Numbered from the stretch's first letter, positions 25,755-43,276 are shown. The stretch is DNA of 64,000 nt from Streptomyces subrutilus (GCF_008704535.1 NZ_CP023701.1:3224001-3288000); one strand, 5' to 3'. Notes: generated by a model not told the origin, from the sequence alone. Program-made: numbers and translations.

Positions 25755-28241
25755 TTGGGCACCGTGGCCCCGGAGCCGACCAGCGTCGACGACGCCCCGC
25801 CCGCCGACCCGGACCGCCGGCCACCCGGCCGCACGCCCCGGCTGCGCGGCCTCCACGGCCCGCTGCTCGCCTTCCTCGTCACCTCGGGCGCGTTCTGCGC
25901 GGCCTGGGCCGCCCGCGGCGCCTACCCCTTCGGCAGCACCGGCCGCGCCGTCAACGACCAGGCCAACCAGTACGTCCCCTTCCACCGGGCCCTGTGGGAC
26001 CTGGCCCACGGACAGGCCGCCGGCGACCTCCTCTTCACCTGGCGCGGCGGCTTCGGCCAGCAGTTCCTGTCCGACTACTCGACGTACCTCGGCAACCCGT
26101 TCTCCTGGCTCGTCGTCCTCGTCCCGCGCGCCCACGTCGACCTCGCCGTCTTCGCGCTCACCCCGCTCACCCTCGGCACCGCCGCCGCCCTCATGACCGC
26201 CTACCTCGGCCGGCTGCAGCCCGGCCCGTGGTGGCAGCGCGCGGTCCTCGGCTCCTGCTACGGCCTGTGCGGCTGGGCCCTCAGCGACGCCTCGTACATC
26301 CCGATGTGGCTGTGGGGCCTGGTCGCCCTCCCGCTGCTCGGCATCGCCGTGGAGTGGTGCGTCGAGGAACGCCGCTGGCCCGCCGCGGCCCTGCTCGTCG
26401 CCCTGGCCTGGTACGGCAACTTCTACACCGCCATGATGGCGACCATGGCCGCCGGCATCCTCCTCGCCGTGCGCCTCGCCACCCTCGACCTCACCCGGGC
26501 CCACCGGCTGCGCGCCGCCGGCCGGGCCGCTTCGGCAGCCGCGACCGGCGTCCTCCTGACCCTCCCGTTCCTGCTGCCGTCGTTCCTCTCCAGCGGCGCC
26601 GCGCAGCCCACCCGGGCGGCCTCGTTCGACCCCGTACGGATCGACGTCCTGCTGGCCGGCATGCTGCCCGCGACCCACCTGTGGGGCGGCCGCCCGCGCC
26701 TGTACGTGGCCTCGCTCGGCCTGATCCTCGCCGGCTCCTTCGTCCTCAACACGGCCGTCGCCCGGCGCACCCGCCTGGTGTGGACCGCGGCGCTCCTGCT
26801 CGTCCTCGCGTCCTTCCAGTTCCCGCCCACCCAGTACGCGTGGCACGGACTGGCCGTCCCCAACGGAAACCCGTACCGCGAGGCCTTCGTCTTCAGCGGC
26901 CTGCTGGTGATCGTCGCCTGGCTCTCGCTGGCCCACCGCCCGCGCCCGCTCCACCTCGCCCTGGCCGCCGCCCTGCTGGTGACGGCCGCCTTCGCGCTGC
27001 GCCGCACCGACGACTTCGGCGGCTGGACCTGGCCCGCCGTCCTGGGCGGCGGCGCGCTGTCACTGCTGGCGCTGGTGCTGCTGGGGCTCGGCGAACGGCG
27101 CCGGTACCTGGTCCCCGTGGCGGCCGTGCTGATGGTCGGCGTCGTCTTCGCCGAGTCCACCGCGGCCGCCGCCAACGCCGACGCCCGCCGCGCCCGCGAA
27201 CGCTGGGCGAAGCCGGCCGCGACCTCCGGCCCGTCCATCGGCGCCCACTTCGCCGCCGTCCGCGCGGTGGACGGCTGGCCCGCGTACCGGACCGACTCCG
27301 GCGCGCCCCAGACCTCGTACAACGACGCGCTCGCCCTGCGCGCCGAGGGCCCGCAGTACTACAGCAGCTACCTCCCCGAGGCCACCTACCGCGCCCTCGA
27401 ACCGCTCGGCTACGGCTACAAGAACGACGGCCGCACCTTCTTCGGCGCCGACAACCCGGTGCTCGACGCGATCTTCGCCATCGGCGCCCGCGTCCGCCCC
27501 GGCACCGCCCCGGGCACCTGGACCGGACAACGCTTCCCGGCCCCGCCCCTGGTCACCGTCCGCTCCGCCCCCCACACCTCGCCGAACCCGGCGGACAGCG
27601 TCTTCGCCCGCCAGGAGCAGGTCCTGGGCGCCACCGTCTACGCGGTCCCCCCGGTCACCCGCACCGCCACCCCCGCCGGCGCGGCCTACACCGCCCGCTG
27701 CACCCCCGGCACCGAGGCCTTCTGGTACTCCCCCGCCCTCACCGGCACCCTCACCGCCCCCGCCCCGGACCGGCCCCTGGCCGGCCCCGCCACCGGCGTG
27801 CTCCCCCTGGGCCCGGTCCCCGCCACGGGCCGCGTCGACGTCACCGTCCGCACCCGCGGCGCGGCCGCCGCCCCCCACCCCCTCGGCTGCCTCGACCGCG
27901 CCGCCCTCACCCGGGCCGTCACCGCCCTCACCGCCACGGGCGCCACCACCACGACCACCACCGGCCACAGCGTCGAGGCCGCCTTCCCCGCCACCGCCAC
28001 CGGCACGGCCGTCATCGCCACCACCGCGGTCCCGGGCTGGCACTGCGACCACCCGCTGCGCCCCTTCCACGGCCTCCTCGCGGTAGCCCTCCCCCAGGGC
28101 ACCACCCGCATCGCATGCACCTTCACCCCCCGCGGCCTCACCCCCGGCCTGGCCGGCGCCGCCCTGGCCGCCCTCCTCCTCACCACCACCGCCACCACAC
28201 CCCACCTCCGCCGCCGCCGAGGGCGCACCGGCCCCGACTGA
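25755..28241 (+). CDS. YfhO-type multi-pass membrane protein
   Basis: An 828-residue protein from TTG 25755 (CAGGGAGCAG just upstream). After a short cytoplasmic part there are about 12 membrane segments in residues 30-470, including the typical VNDQANQYVPFHRALWDL loop, SDYSTYLGNPFSWLVVLVPR and GNFYTAMMATMAAGIL; a large outside part follows with one last C-terminal segment (LTPGLAGAALAALLLTTT). YfhO proteins are GT-C-like and, in Firmicutes, are linked to glycosylation of teichoic acids. The exact substrate here is unknown. It has its own region between two terminators and shows no phage character. Confidence 0.78.
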   Translation: MGTVAPEPTSVDDAPPADPDRRPPGRTPRLRGLHGPLLAFLVTSGAFCAAWAARGAYPFGSTGRAVNDQANQYVPFHRALWDLAHGQAAGDLLFTWRGGFGQQFLSDYSTYLGNPFSWLVVLVPRAHVDLAVFALTPLTLGTAAALMTAYLGRLQPGPWWQRAVLGSCYGLCGWALSDASYIPMWLWGLVALPLLGIAVEWCVEERRWPAAALLVALAWYGNFYTAMMATMAAGILLAVRLATLDLTRAHRLRAAGRAASAAATGVLLTLPFLLPSFLSSGAAQPTRAASFDPVRIDVLLAGMLPATHLWGGRPRLYVASLGLILAGSFVLNTAVARRTRLVWTAALLLVLASFQFPPTQYAWHGLAVPNGNPYREAFVFSGLLVIVAWLSLAHRPRPLHLALAAALLVTAAFALRRTDDFGGWTWPAVLGGGALSLLALVLLGLGERRRYLVPVAAVLMVGVVFAESTAAAANADARRARERWAKPAATSGPSIGAHFAAVRAVDGWPAYRTDSGAPQTSYNDALALRAEGPQYYSSYLPEATYRALEPLGYGYKNDGRTFFGADNPVLDAIFAIGARVRPGTAPGTWTGQRFPAPPLVTVRSAPHTSPNPADSVFARQEQVLGATVYAVPPVTRTATPAGAAYTARCTPGTEAFWYSPALTGTLTAPAPDRPLAGPATGVLPLGPVPATGRVDVTVRTRGAAAAPHPLGCLDRAALTRAVTALTATGATTTTTTGHSVEAAFPATATGTAVIATTAVPGWHCDHPLRPFHGLLAVALPQGTTRIACTFTPRGLTPGLAGAALAALLLTTTATTPHLRRRRGRTGPD

Positions 28242-28287
28242 CCGCCGCCCGCGGCCCCCCGGACCGGCGCCGTCGGCCGGAAACGGA

Positions 28288-28327
28288 GAAGCCCCCCGCC
28301 GCTCCTTTCGGAGCGGCGGGGGGCTTC
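28288..28327. terminator. bidirectional terminator between yfhO-like gene and rpoC
   Basis: Perfect 18-bp stem GAAGCCCCCCGCCGCTCC / GGAGCGGCGGGGGGCTTC with a TTTC loop. It ends the converging yfhO-like (+) and rpoC (-) transcripts. Confidence 0.92.
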
Positions 28328-28347
28328 CCGTCACGCGTTCACGAACC

Positions 28348-32247
<3,900 letters not shown>

Positions 32248-32306
32248 TGTGCGTCAATCCCTCTTTCGGGGTCGAGTCTCAATCATGGTCTGAACGGTCC
32301 CGGGGA

Positions 32307-32338
32307 TGACGGGGGGCTCTTGAGTGAGCCCCCCGTCA
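32307..32338 (-). other. hairpin in the rpoB-rpoC gap
   Basis: Perfect 13-bp stem TGACGGGGGGCTC / GAGCCCCCCGTCA with a 6-base loop, directly after the rpoB stop. No U-run follows, so it is more likely a processing or mRNA-stability element than a terminator; a full stop here would silence rpoC. Confidence 0.65.
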
Positions 32339-32344
32339 GGCCCG

Positions 32345-35827
<3,483 letters not shown>

Positions 35828-36006
35828 GAGGGGGTCCTTCCGAGGGCTCGGACTCACTACGCGCGTACCGGTCCCAGCAGACACAGAAGACGGCCGCTCC
35901 CGAACCGGCCGAAAGGACCAGGTCAGGACGATCAATCAGGTGTGCTCAAGCGTGGGCATGCCCCTGGCGACGGGCAGGGGGCAGCTAACAGGCAGCGCAA
36001 AGGGTC

Positions 36007-36035
36007 AGTGTAGCCACTTGGCTCACTGATGTCCA
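36007..36035 (-). promoter_or_regulatory. rpoB promoter
   Basis: On the minus strand TGGACA (5 of 6 to consensus -35), a 17-base spacer and TACACT (-10). The predicted start near 36000 leaves a 170-base leader before the rpoB TTG. It lets rpoBC be made apart from rplJL. Motif evidence only, but spacing and hexamers are good. Confidence 0.7.
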
Positions 36036-36320
36036 GACCAGGTTTCCGGAAACCGGCAACAGGCCTTCCCCTTGTAGTCCAACGCGTGCGGCCCTCGTAC
36101 ACAGAGCGCGTATCAGTACTGCCCTCTTCGTAGTCGATCCATGCCTCGGATCTCGGATCGGACCGGCCGAGGTGGCGACGGCTCTGAGAATTGCGCGCCG
36201 CGTCCCGTTCGTCAAGGCCCCCTGCTCCGTGCGGATCATCTTCGGACCCGGCCGCGGGGCAACGAAGATCACCCTACTCCCCAACGAGACCAGGGCAAAT
36301 CAGGCACCCGGGGTACGCCA

Positions 36321-36352
36321 AAGGGCGACCACCCTTACGGGTGATCGCCCTT
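36321..36352 (-). terminator. hairpin between rplL and rpoB (partial terminator)
   Basis: A 14-bp stem with one mismatch, AAGGGCGACCACCC / GGGTGATCGCCCTT, loop TTAC, 31 bases after the rplL stop. It has no clear U-run. In many bacteria a partial attenuator or processing site here lowers rpoBC relative to rplJL. The remaining 36036-36320 stretch shows no gene. Confidence 0.65.
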
Positions 36353-36382
36353 CGCCGGAGCCTCGCAGAGGCCCCGGAGGTG

Positions 36383-36766
36383 TTACTTGACCTCGACAGC
36401 CGCGCCGGCAGCCTTGAGGGACTCGGCAGCCTTGTCAGCGGCCTCCTTGGCGACCTTCTCCAGGACGGGCTTCGGGGCGCCGTCCACGAGGTCCTTGGCC
36501 TCCTTGAGGCCCAGGGAGGTGAGCTCGCGCACGACCTTGATGACCTGGATCTTCTTGTCGCCGGCACCGGTGAGGATGACGTCGAACTCGTCCTGCTCCT
36601 CCGGGGCGTCGGCAACGGCGCCCGGGCCGGCCGGACCGGCAACGGCGACGGCCGCGGCGGCGGTGACGTCGAACTTCTCCTCGAAGGCCTTCACGAACTC
36701 GGAGAGCTCGATGAGGGTCATGCCCTCGAACTGGGCGAGGAGGTCGTCCTGAGAGAGCTTCGCCAT
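36383..36766 (-). CDS. rplL: 50S ribosomal protein L7/L12
   Basis: Stalk protein that recruits translation GTPases. The start is ATG 36766 ([20 protein letters not shown]), giving 127 residues; the six codons upstream in frame are not part of the family. An Ala/Gly hinge ([15 protein letters not shown]) separates the N-terminal dimer domain from the C-terminal domain with [16 protein letters not shown]. Follows rplJ after 110 bases. Confidence 0.98.
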   Translation of the reverse strand: MAKLSQDDLLAQFEGMTLIELSEFVKAFEEKFDVTAAAAVAVAGPAGPGAVADAPEEQDEFDVILTGAGDKKIQVIKVVRELTSLGLKEAKDLVDGAPKPVLEKVAKEAADKAAESLKAAGAAVEVK

Positions 36767-36876
36767 GATGGGCGATCCTTCCACTAATTCGGCAGGTGCC
36801 GGATGTATATAGAGGCGGGCGTAACGGCCCGCTACGACCCACGCACTAGGCGGCGTGGATCAGTGCGCGAGCCGAA

Positions 36877-37407
36877 TTACTCGGCACCGCCCTGCTCGGC
36901 GAGCTTGACGCGAAGCGCTTCCGCGGTGCGGACGAACTTCGACGGCAGCGCCTGGAAGAGCGAGGCAGCCTGAGACTGCTTGCCCTTGAACGCGCCGGCC
37001 AGCTTGCTGAGCAGAACCTCGCGGGACTCGAGGTCCGCAAGCTTCTTGATCTCATCGGCGGTGAGCGCCTTGCCATCAAGGACACCCGCCTTGATGATGA
37101 GGTTGGGGTTGTCCTTGGCGAAGTCACGCAGGCTCTTCGCCGACTCCACCGGGTCACCGGTGATGAAGGCGACCGCGGTCGGACCAGCGAAGTGCTCGTC
37201 CAGCGCGGTGATCCCGGCCTGGTTGGCCGCAATCTTGGTCAGCGTGTTCTTCACCACGGCGTACTGGGCGTTCTCACCGAGCGAACGACGCAGCGTCTTG
37301 AGCTGCGCGACGGTGAGACCCCGGTACTCGGTCAGCACGGCGGCGTTCGAGCTCTGGAACTGGTCCGTGAGCTCGGCTACCGCGGCAGCCTTGTCGGGCC
37401 TTGCCAT
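36877..37407 (-). CDS. rplJ: 50S ribosomal protein L10
   Basis: Anchors L7/L12 dimers to 23S rRNA. The 176-residue protein begins [20 protein letters not shown] and contains [19 protein letters not shown] and NTLTKIAAN; the C-terminal helix ([20 protein letters not shown]) carries the L12-binding sites. An L10-type leader lies upstream with a hairpin at 37467-37493, through which L10-L12 usually represses its own synthesis. Confidence 0.98.
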   Translation of the reverse strand: MARPDKAAAVAELTDQFQSSNAAVLTEYRGLTVAQLKTLRRSLGENAQYAVVKNTLTKIAANQAGITALDEHFAGPTAVAFITGDPVESAKSLRDFAKDNPNLIIKAGVLDGKALTADEIKKLADLESREVLLSKLAGAFKGKQSQAASLFQALPSKFVRTAEALRVKLAEQGGAE

Positions 37408-37466
37408 AGAGCGTCGGCCTCCTTCCGGGTGATGAGGACCGCTCAGAAGGGGCTGAACAAGACGAA

Positions 37467-37493
37467 ACGCCCCGGCGCACGCGCACGGGGCGT
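37467..37493 (-). promoter_or_regulatory. rplJ leader hairpin (L10 leader)
   Basis: Stem ACGCCCCG / CGGGGCGT with an 11-base loop about 60 bases before the rplJ ATG; on the minus strand it is followed by TTTCGTCTTGTTC, giving a terminator-like look. The transcript leader of about 200 bases fits the known L10 leader that binds the L10-L12 complex. Confidence 0.65.
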
Positions 37494-37621
37494 AAGCTCG
37501 ACCGAATCACTCCGGGAGCTTCTCCACGAACACCTGCGCAGGACGTCCGCAGTCAGCGGATCCTTCGGCCACCGCACCCTTGCGAGCACGGCAACGACCA
37601 GCGGTCTTTGGCTTCTCGGGA

Positions 37622-37651
37622 AGCGTACGTGAAACGCCCCAGCCGAGGCAA
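37622..37651 (-). promoter_or_regulatory. rplJL promoter
   Basis: Minus-strand TTGCCT, 18-base spacer, TACGCT (same -10 as the rpsL promoter). Predicted start near 37614. It sits between the lipoprotein gene and the leader hairpin. Confidence 0.6.
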
Positions 37652-37714
37652 ATCGCCTCCGGCTCCGGCGGGCGGCGGACGCCGGGGCCGCCCGCCCGCG
37701 GCCCGCGCGGAGGC

Positions 37715-38596
37715 TCAGGCGGCGCCGCCGCCGGAGTCCTTCATCGCGGCCCCGAGGTCGGTGACCTGGTCGGCGGGCGGCGCGGTGATCTCGACGGGCT
37801 GGTTGTAGCCCTTGAGCTTCATGGTCACGTCCGTGGCCCCCGCGGTGCCCTGGGCGCGCGAGCGGAGCTGCTTGGTGCGGCTGTTCTCGTCGATCCACAG
37901 GTCCAGGGTCATGGTGGTGACGCCGGCCTTCTCCAGCGACCGCAGCGTGGTCTCCTGGCGCTGGCGGGCCTCGGGGTCGGCCTTGGCGACGGCCTCCCGC
38001 ATCTGGTCCAGCGTGACGGTGCCCGTGAGGTGCTGCGTCTTCTGGCCGTCGAGGACCTCCTCGCCGACGATCCTGACGTCCTTGGACTGGAGCAGCGCGT
38101 CCACCTTGTCGCCCGGGTTCTCGGCGCCCTTGGTGCTCTTGCCCAGTCCGTCCAGCTCCGCGCCGGCCTTGGGGTCCATGGCCTTCACGTCGAACTTGAG
38201 GTACTTGCCCGCGGAGCCGAGGTACATGATCCCGTCGACCAGGCGGATCTCGACCTGCTCCGGGCTCTCCGCCGAGGACATCTTCATGGCGAGCGCGGTC
38301 GACGGCTTCAGCCGCATCGAGACGTCTGCGGAGAACGCGCCCTCGGGGCTGGTGCCCGTCATCGCGTACTCCAGCGACGTGATGTCCGCCGCGGCCTTCT
38401 TCGTGCTCTCCAGCAGGGAGGCCGGGGTGGCCGCGGCCGCTCCCCGGGTCCCGGCCGCCGGCGCGGACGCCGAGGCCGAGGGCGCCCCCGCCGCGCCGGT
38501 CTCGTCCTTCTTGCCGTTCTCGCACGCCGTGGCGCCGCCCACCAGCAGTACGGCGGCCAACGCGGCGACAACGGTCTTCTTGCGGTACGCAGACAC
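37715..38596 (-). CDS. LppX/LprG-like lipoprotein
   Basis: A 293-residue exported lipoprotein from GTG 38596: basic VSAYRKK, hydrophobic TVVAALAAVLLVGGAT and the lipobox Cys (ATAC). After an Ala/Ser/Pro linker comes a domain with SLEYAMTGTSPEGAFSADVS, RLVDGIMYLGSAGKYLKFDV and MTLDLWIDENSRTKQLRS, the pattern of the LolA-like LppX/LprAFG family, which carries lipids across the envelope in mycobacteria. It stands between rplA and rplJ, a place also occupied by a lipoprotein gene in other Streptomyces as far as I recall. Ligand unknown. Confidence 0.75.
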   Translation of the reverse strand: MSAYRKKTVVAALAAVLLVGGATACENGKKDETGAAGAPSASASAPAAGTRGAAAATPASLLESTKKAAADITSLEYAMTGTSPEGAFSADVSMRLKPSTALAMKMSSAESPEQVEIRLVDGIMYLGSAGKYLKFDVKAMDPKAGAELDGLGKSTKGAENPGDKVDALLQSKDVRIVGEEVLDGQKTQHLTGTVTLDQMREAVAKADPEARQRQETTLRSLEKAGVTTMTLDLWIDENSRTKQLRSRAQGTAGATDVTMKLKGYNQPVEITAPPADQVTDLGAAMKDSGGGAA

Positions 38597-38710
38597 GGAG
38601 GTCCCCACCCCTTTTGATCGAAAGTTCACTCGACCCGACCTTACGTTTCGCCTCCGACAATGCGTACGGGGTTTCGGCCCGGGTGAGCGATATGTGGCGC
38701 GGAACACCGA

Positions 38711-38754
38711 AACGGGCCCCCCGCCGCCCGGTGAAGGGAGGCGAGGGGCCCGTT
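38711..38754 (-). terminator. terminator after rplA
   Basis: Outer stem AACGGGCCCC / GGGGCCCGTT with an inner CGCC/GGCG pairing, 25 bases beyond the rplA stop on the minus strand. Confidence 0.75.
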
Positions 38755-38778
38755 CAGCCGCTCGGTGAGCCGTCAGGC

Positions 38779-39507
38779 TCAGACCGCGGCCGGGTCTTCC
38801 TCGACGAGGAGGTTCCGGGTGCGGTTGGAGTCCAGCTGGATACCGGGGCCCATCGTGGTGCTCAGGGCGGCCTTCTTGATGTAGCGGCCCTTCGCGGCGG
38901 ACGGCTTCAGACGCAGGATCTCGTCCAGGGCCGCGCCGTAGTTCTCGACCAGCTGCTCATCGGAGAAGGAGACCTTGCCGATGATGAAGTGCAGGTTCGA
39001 GTGCTTGTCGACGCGGAACTCGATCTTGCCACCCTTGATCTCGGTGACGGCCTTCGCGACGTCCATCGTGACGGTGCCGGTCTTCGGGTTCGGCATGAGG
39101 CCACGGGGACCGAGCACGCGGCCGAGGCGGCCGACCTTGCCCATGAGGTCCGGGGTGGCGACCACGGCGTCGAACTCGTTCAGGCGGTTGCCCTTGGCGA
39201 TCTCGTTGATCAGCTCGTCGTCGCCGACGATGTCGGCGCCGGCGGCTTCCGCGGCTGCTGCACGGTCACCGGTCGCGAAGACCAGGACCCGGGCGGTCTT
39301 GCCGGTGCCGTGCGGGAGGTTCACGGTGCCGCGGACCATCTGGTCGGCCTTGCGCGGGTCGACACCCAGGCGGAAGGCGACCTCGACGGTGCTGTCGAAC
39401 TTGGTCGTGGAGGTGTCCTTGGCGAGACGGACGGCCTCGAGCGGGGCGTACTGCTTCTCCCGGTCGACCTTGGCGTCCGCAGCGCGGAGAGTCTTGCTGC
39501 GCTTCAC
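38779..39507 (-). CDS. rplA: 50S ribosomal protein L1
   Basis: Forms the L1 stalk at the ribosomal exit site. The 242-residue protein begins [20 protein letters not shown] and contains [38 protein letters not shown] and [14 protein letters not shown], all typical. In many bacteria L1 also represses rplKA by binding its mRNA leader. It follows rplK after 88 bases. Confidence 0.98.
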   Translation of the reverse strand: MKRSKTLRAADAKVDREKQYAPLEAVRLAKDTSTTKFDSTVEVAFRLGVDPRKADQMVRGTVNLPHGTGKTARVLVFATGDRAAAAEAAGADIVGDDELINEIAKGNRLNEFDAVVATPDLMGKVGRLGRVLGPRGLMPNPKTGTVTMDVAKAVTEIKGGKIEFRVDKHSNLHFIIGKVSFSDEQLVENYGAALDEILRLKPSAAKGRYIKKAALSTTMGPGIQLDSNRTRNLLVEEDPAAV

Positions 39508-39595
39508 TTCTGCTCCTGTGTTGTGGCTTCAGGTGTGGAGTCGTGGTGCGGACCAGCGCTTGGTCCTACCACTGGTGGTGCTGGGGGTGGCTGGA

Positions 39596-40030
39596 TCAGC
39601 CTTCGACCGTGATGCCCATCGAACGCGCGGTGCCGGAGATGATCTTCTCCGCGGCGTCGATGTCGTTGGCGTTCAGGTCGGGCATCTTCAGCTCGGCGAT
39701 CTCGCGGACCTGGGCGCGCGTCAGCTTCGCGACCTTGGTCTTGTGCGGCTCGCCGGAGCCCTTCTCCACGCCCGCGTGCTTCAGGATGAGGCGCGCGGCC
39801 GGCGGAGTCTTGGTGATGAAGGTGAAGGAGCGGTCGTCGTAGACCGTGATCTCCACCGGCACGACCATGCCGCGCTGCGACTCGGTCGCGGCGTTGTAGG
39901 CCTTGCAGAACTCCATGATGTTGACGCCGTGCTGACCGAGCGCGGGGCCGACCGGCGGAGCCGGGTTGGCCGCACCGGCCTTGATCTGAAGCTTGATAAG
40001 CCCCGTGATCTTCTTCTTCTTGGGAGGCAT
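39596..40030 (-). CDS. rplK: 50S ribosomal protein L11
   Basis: Binds the GTPase-associated region of 23S rRNA. The 144-residue protein begins [19 protein letters not shown] and shows the hallmark [20 protein letters not shown] and [19 protein letters not shown]. In Streptomyces L11 also supports RelA activation and thiostrepton action (general knowledge). It follows nusG with a terminator in the gap, so rplKA have their own promoter in 40031-40135. Confidence 0.98.
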   Translation of the reverse strand: MPPKKKKITGLIKLQIKAGAANPAPPVGPALGQHGVNIMEFCKAYNAATESQRGMVVPVEITVYDDRSFTFITKTPPAARLILKHAGVEKGSGEPHKTKVAKLTRAQVREIAELKMPDLNANDIDAAEKIISGTARSMGITVEG

Positions 40031-40135
40031 TGCTCTCTCCGGGTCCTAGTGAGAGTTTTTCGCCGCCGTCCGGTCATCCGGATGGAGGCATACCGCACCA
40101 CGATAACGGGTATGGGTGCGGGGCTGAAAACCGAG

Positions 40136-40170
40136 CAGGTCAGACCCCCCTTTACGGGCGGTCTGACCTG
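40136..40170 (-). terminator. terminator after nusG
   Basis: Perfect 11-bp stem CAGGTCAGACC / GGTCTGACCTG with a 13-base loop, 54 bases past the nusG stop and before rplK. Confidence 0.8.
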
Positions 40171-40223
40171 TCCGGAAGCTGTGGCTCAGAAGCCGTCGCC
40201 CACGCGAAGCGGAGCCGCGCGGG

Positions 40224-41147
40224 TCAGTTCTTCTGGATCTGGTCGAAGCTCAGCTCGACCGGGGTCTCGCGGCCGAAGATCTCGACGAGGCCCTTGACCT
40301 TCTTCGAGTCCGGGTTGATCTCGTTGATGGTCGCCTGGAGCGTGGCGAACGGGCCGTCGGTGACGGTGACCGAGTCGCCGACCTCGAAGTCCAGGACCTC
40401 GATGGTGCGCTTGACGGAGGGCGCGGGCAGACCGGCCTCTTCCGCGGCGGCCTTGGCGGCCTTCTCCTGCGCCTCGGGGGCGAGCATCTTGACGATCTCG
40501 TCCAGCGTCAGCGGGTACGGGTCGTACGCGTTGCCGACGAAGCCGGTGACACCGGGGGTGTTGCGGACGACGCCCCAGGACTCGTTCGTCAGATCCATGC
40601 GGACGAGAACGTAACCGGGCAGCTTGTTCTGCCGGACGTTCTTGCGCTCGCCGTTCTTGATCTGGACGATCTCTTCCTCGGGCACCTCGGCCTGGTAGAT
40701 GAACTCCTCGACGTTCAGCGAGACGGCACGCTGCTCCAGGTTGGCCTTCACGCGCTTCTCGTAGCCGGCGTAGGTGTGGATCACGTACCACTCGCCGGGC
40801 AGGAGGCGCAGCTCCTCGCGGAGGGCCTGGATGGGGTCGACGGGCTCGGCCGGCTCTTCCTCGGCGGCCTCGTCGTCAGCCTCGACCTCGGCCGCGGCCT
40901 CGGTGTCGCCCTCGTCCTCGGCTTCGTCGGCGGCCGGCGCCTCCTCGGCGTCGTCCTCGACCTCGGCGTCAGCCTCGACCGCGTCCTCGTCCTCGACGTG
41001 CAGCGCGGCCTCCTCGGCCGGTGCACCCGCCTCGGCGTCGGCGAGTTCGACTTCGTCGGAGTCCGCGTCTGCGGCCTCGACGATGTCGAGCGCGTCCTCG
41101 ACGGACTCGACGGAGTCGGGGCTCGCGTTCAGGTTCGGGTCAGACAC
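40224..41147 (-). CDS. nusG: transcription termination/antitermination factor NusG
   Basis: NGN-KOW factor that links RNA polymerase with Rho and the ribosome. The start is GTG 41147 ([19 protein letters not shown]), giving 307 residues. Residues 1-120 are a long acidic Glu/Asp/Ala extension, typical of Streptomyces; then the NGN domain ([41 protein letters not shown]) and the KOW domain ([20 protein letters not shown]). Follows secE after 84 bases. Confidence 0.97.
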   Translation of the reverse strand: MSDPNLNASPDSVESVEDALDIVEAADADSDEVELADAEAGAPAEEAALHVEDEDAVEADAEVEDDAEEAPAADEAEDEGDTEAAAEVEADDEAAEEEPAEPVDPIQALREELRLLPGEWYVIHTYAGYEKRVKANLEQRAVSLNVEEFIYQAEVPEEEIVQIKNGERKNVRQNKLPGYVLVRMDLTNESWGVVRNTPGVTGFVGNAYDPYPLTLDEIVKMLAPEAQEKAAKAAAEEAGLPAPSVKRTIEVLDFEVGDSVTVTDGPFATLQATINEINPDSKKVKGLVEIFGRETPVELSFDQIQKN

Positions 41148-41195
41148 GGTGGCTGCTTCTTCCTGGATACAAAAGGTGGTCGAACATGCGAAAAC

Positions 41196-41221
41196 GGGCG
41201 GCACCCATCAAGGCGCCGCCC
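41196..41221 (-). terminator. hairpin between secE and nusG
   Basis: Stem GGGCGGC / GCCGCCC followed on the minus strand by GTTTTCGC. It is terminator-like but short; read-through into nusG must still occur, unless nusG has its own promoter. Confidence 0.55.
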
Positions 41222-41231
41222 TCCGCGGGGA

Positions 41232-41513
41232 TCAGCCGAAGACGAACTTGATGGCTTCCTGGAACCCATAGTCAATCACGGTCACCAGACCGATCATGAT
41301 GACGACGAAGACAATCACCACGGTGGTGTACGTCGTGAGCTGGTTGCGAGTGGGCCATACAACCTTGCGGAGTTCCGCGACGATCTGACGGTAGAAGAGC
41401 GCGAGACGACCCAGGGGGCCCTTCTTGCCGCGCTTACCGCCCTTGCGGGCCTTCTTCTCGCGAGTGTCGTCCTCGGCGTCAGGCATGTCGATGGAGCCCA
41501 GGGCGTCCGTCAC
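41232..41513 (-). CDS. secE: preprotein translocase subunit SecE
   Basis: Essential small subunit of the SecYEG channel. From GTG 41513 (VTDALGSIDMPDAEDDT) it has 93 residues: a basic stretch KKARKGGKRGKKG, the conserved amphipathic helix FYRQIVAELRKVVWPTRNQL and one membrane segment VVIVFVVIMIGLVTVIDYGF. ATG 41486 (MPDAEDD) is a second possible start. It lies 106 bases after tRNA-Trp and before nusG, the standard order. Confidence 0.96.
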   Translation of the reverse strand: MTDALGSIDMPDAEDDTREKKARKGGKRGKKGPLGRLALFYRQIVAELRKVVWPTRNQLTTYTTVVIVFVVIMIGLVTVIDYGFQEAIKFVFG

Positions 41514-41619
41514 GTCTCTCACCTGAATCCGGGTCGTGGCCGTACCGCGCCCGGTTGCGCCGCACGGCACTGCATCGAAGTACGTACCTGCGCACACACG
41601 TCCGAGAAGGAGTGTGGAG

Positions 41620-41692
41620 CAGGGCCGGAGGGACTCGAACCCCCAACCGCTGGTTTTGGAGACCAGTGCTCTACCAATTGAGCTACGACCCT
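41620..41692 (-). tRNA. trnW: tRNA-Trp (CCA)
   Basis: A 73-base cloverleaf read on the minus strand: acceptor AGGGTCG/CGGCCCT, D arm AGCTCAATTGGTAGAGC, anticodon stem CTGGT-CTCCAAA-ACCAG with anticodon CCA, and T arm GGGGGTTCGAGTCCC. No CCA is encoded. It is the probable first gene of the transcript leading to secE and nusG. Confidence 0.97.
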
Positions 41693-41886
41693 TTGCGTCC
41701 CCCAACCTACCGCATCCGGGCGAGTGCACGGAGTGCTCACGCTCTGGAGCGGCTGGCGAGGTCCAACGACAGGTGAGTGTACGTGAACCCGGCCCTGACG
41801 TCGAACAGAACCCCTCCGGACATCTCCGCGGTCCGGTGACTGAAACGGTGTGCGGCCCTTCTTGGCGGTCTGGGACGATTGGCCGC

Positions 41887-43113
41887 ATGACCTCTGCAAC
41901 GCCTTCCTCCGAGCGCCGGGTGTCCGCCCGTATCGGCGCCATTTCCGAGTCCGCCACCCTCGCCGTCGACGCCAAGGCCAAGGCCCTCAAGGCCGCCGGG
42001 CGCCCGGTGATCGGCTTCGGCGCGGGCGAGCCCGACTTCCCGACGCCGGACTACATCGTCGAGGCCGCGGTCGAGGCCTGCCGCAACCCCAAGTACCACC
42101 GCTACACGCCGGCGGGGGGTCTTCCGGAGCTGAAGGCCGCCATCGCCGCGAAGACGCTGCGCGACTCCGGCTACGAGGTCGACGCGTCGCAGGTCCTGGT
42201 GACCAACGGCGGCAAGCAGGCGATCTACGAGGCCTTCGCGGCCATCCTGGACCCGGGTGACGAGGTCATCGTCCCGGCTCCGTACTGGACCACCTACCCG
42301 GAGTCGATCCGCCTGGCGGGCGGTGTCCCGGTCGAGGTGGTGGCCGACGAGACCACCGGTTACCGGGTCTCCGTCGAGCAGCTGGAGGCCGCGCGCACCG
42401 AGCGCACCAAGGTCGTCCTCTTCGTCTCCCCGTCCAACCCGACCGGAGCCGTCTACTCCGAGGCCGACGCCGAGGCGATCGGCCGCTGGGCCGCCGCCAA
42501 CGGCCTGTGGGTCCTCACCGACGAGATCTACGAGCACCTGGTCTACGGCGACGCCAAGTTCGTCTCGCTCCCGGCGATCGTCCCCGAGCTGGCCGACCGC
42601 TGCATCATCGTCAACGGCGTCGCCAAGACGTACGCCATGACCGGCTGGCGCGTGGGCTGGATCATCGGCCCGAAGGACGTGGTCAAGGCCGCCACCAACC
42701 TCCAGTCGCACGCCACCTCCAACGTCTCCAACGTGGCGCAGGTCGCCGCGCTGGCCGCCGTCTCCGGCAACCTGGACGCGGTGCACGAGATGCGCACCGC
42801 CTTCGACCGGCGCCGCCAGACGATCGTGCGGATGCTCAACGAGATCGACGGCGTCTTCTGCCCGACCCCCGAGGGCGCGTTCTACGCGTACCCCTCGGTC
42901 AAGGAGCTGCTCGGCAAGGAGATCCGCGGCAAGCGCCCGCAGACCTCGGTCGAGCTGGCCGCCCTGATCCTGGACGAGGCCGAGGTCGCGGTCGTCCCGG
43001 GCGAGGCCTTCGGCACCCCCGGCTACCTGCGCCTCTCGTACGCGCTGGGCGACGAGGACCTGGTGGAGGGCGTGTCCCGGCTCCAGAAGCTACTGGCGGA
43101 GGCCACGGCCTAG
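41887..43113 (+). CDS. aspC: pyridoxal-phosphate aminotransferase (aspartate aminotransferase type)
   Basis: A 408-residue class I aminotransferase from ATG 41887. Visible: [60 protein letters not shown], the [12 protein letters not shown] segment and the PLP-binding Lys in [17 protein letters not shown]. It matches the actinobacterial aspartate (prephenate) aminotransferase of subgroup I-gamma. Substrate range beyond aspartate cannot be read from sequence. A strong terminator follows. Confidence 0.92.
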   Translation: MTSATPSSERRVSARIGAISESATLAVDAKAKALKAAGRPVIGFGAGEPDFPTPDYIVEAAVEACRNPKYHRYTPAGGLPELKAAIAAKTLRDSGYEVDASQVLVTNGGKQAIYEAFAAILDPGDEVIVPAPYWTTYPESIRLAGGVPVEVVADETTGYRVSVEQLEAARTERTKVVLFVSPSNPTGAVYSEADAEAIGRWAAANGLWVLTDEIYEHLVYGDAKFVSLPAIVPELADRCIIVNGVAKTYAMTGWRVGWIIGPKDVVKAATNLQSHATSNVSNVAQVAALAAVSGNLDAVHEMRTAFDRRRQTIVRMLNEIDGVFCPTPEGAFYAYPSVKELLGKEIRGKRPQTSVELAALILDEAEVAVVPGEAFGTPGYLRLSYALGDEDLVEGVSRLQKLLAEATA

Positions 43114-43132
43114 AGCGGCCCGGCGGTTCCCG

Positions 43133-43164
43133 AGTGGCGGCTCCCCCGCGGGGGAGCCGCCACT
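43133..43164 (+). terminator. terminator after aspC
   Basis: Near-perfect 15-bp stem AGTGGCGGCTCCCCC / GGGGGAGCCGCCACT with a minimal loop (the innermost pair or two will open), 20 bases past the stop. Confidence 0.88.
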
Positions 43165-43276
43165 GCGCGTTCGGGGCCGCCGGCGGGCGCCGCGGTGGCC
43201 GACTCACACGTTCGAGCAAGCCCCCGATCGGTAAAACGCCCTCCCGTTCGGGGCGCGCGTACGGCAGGATCACCGG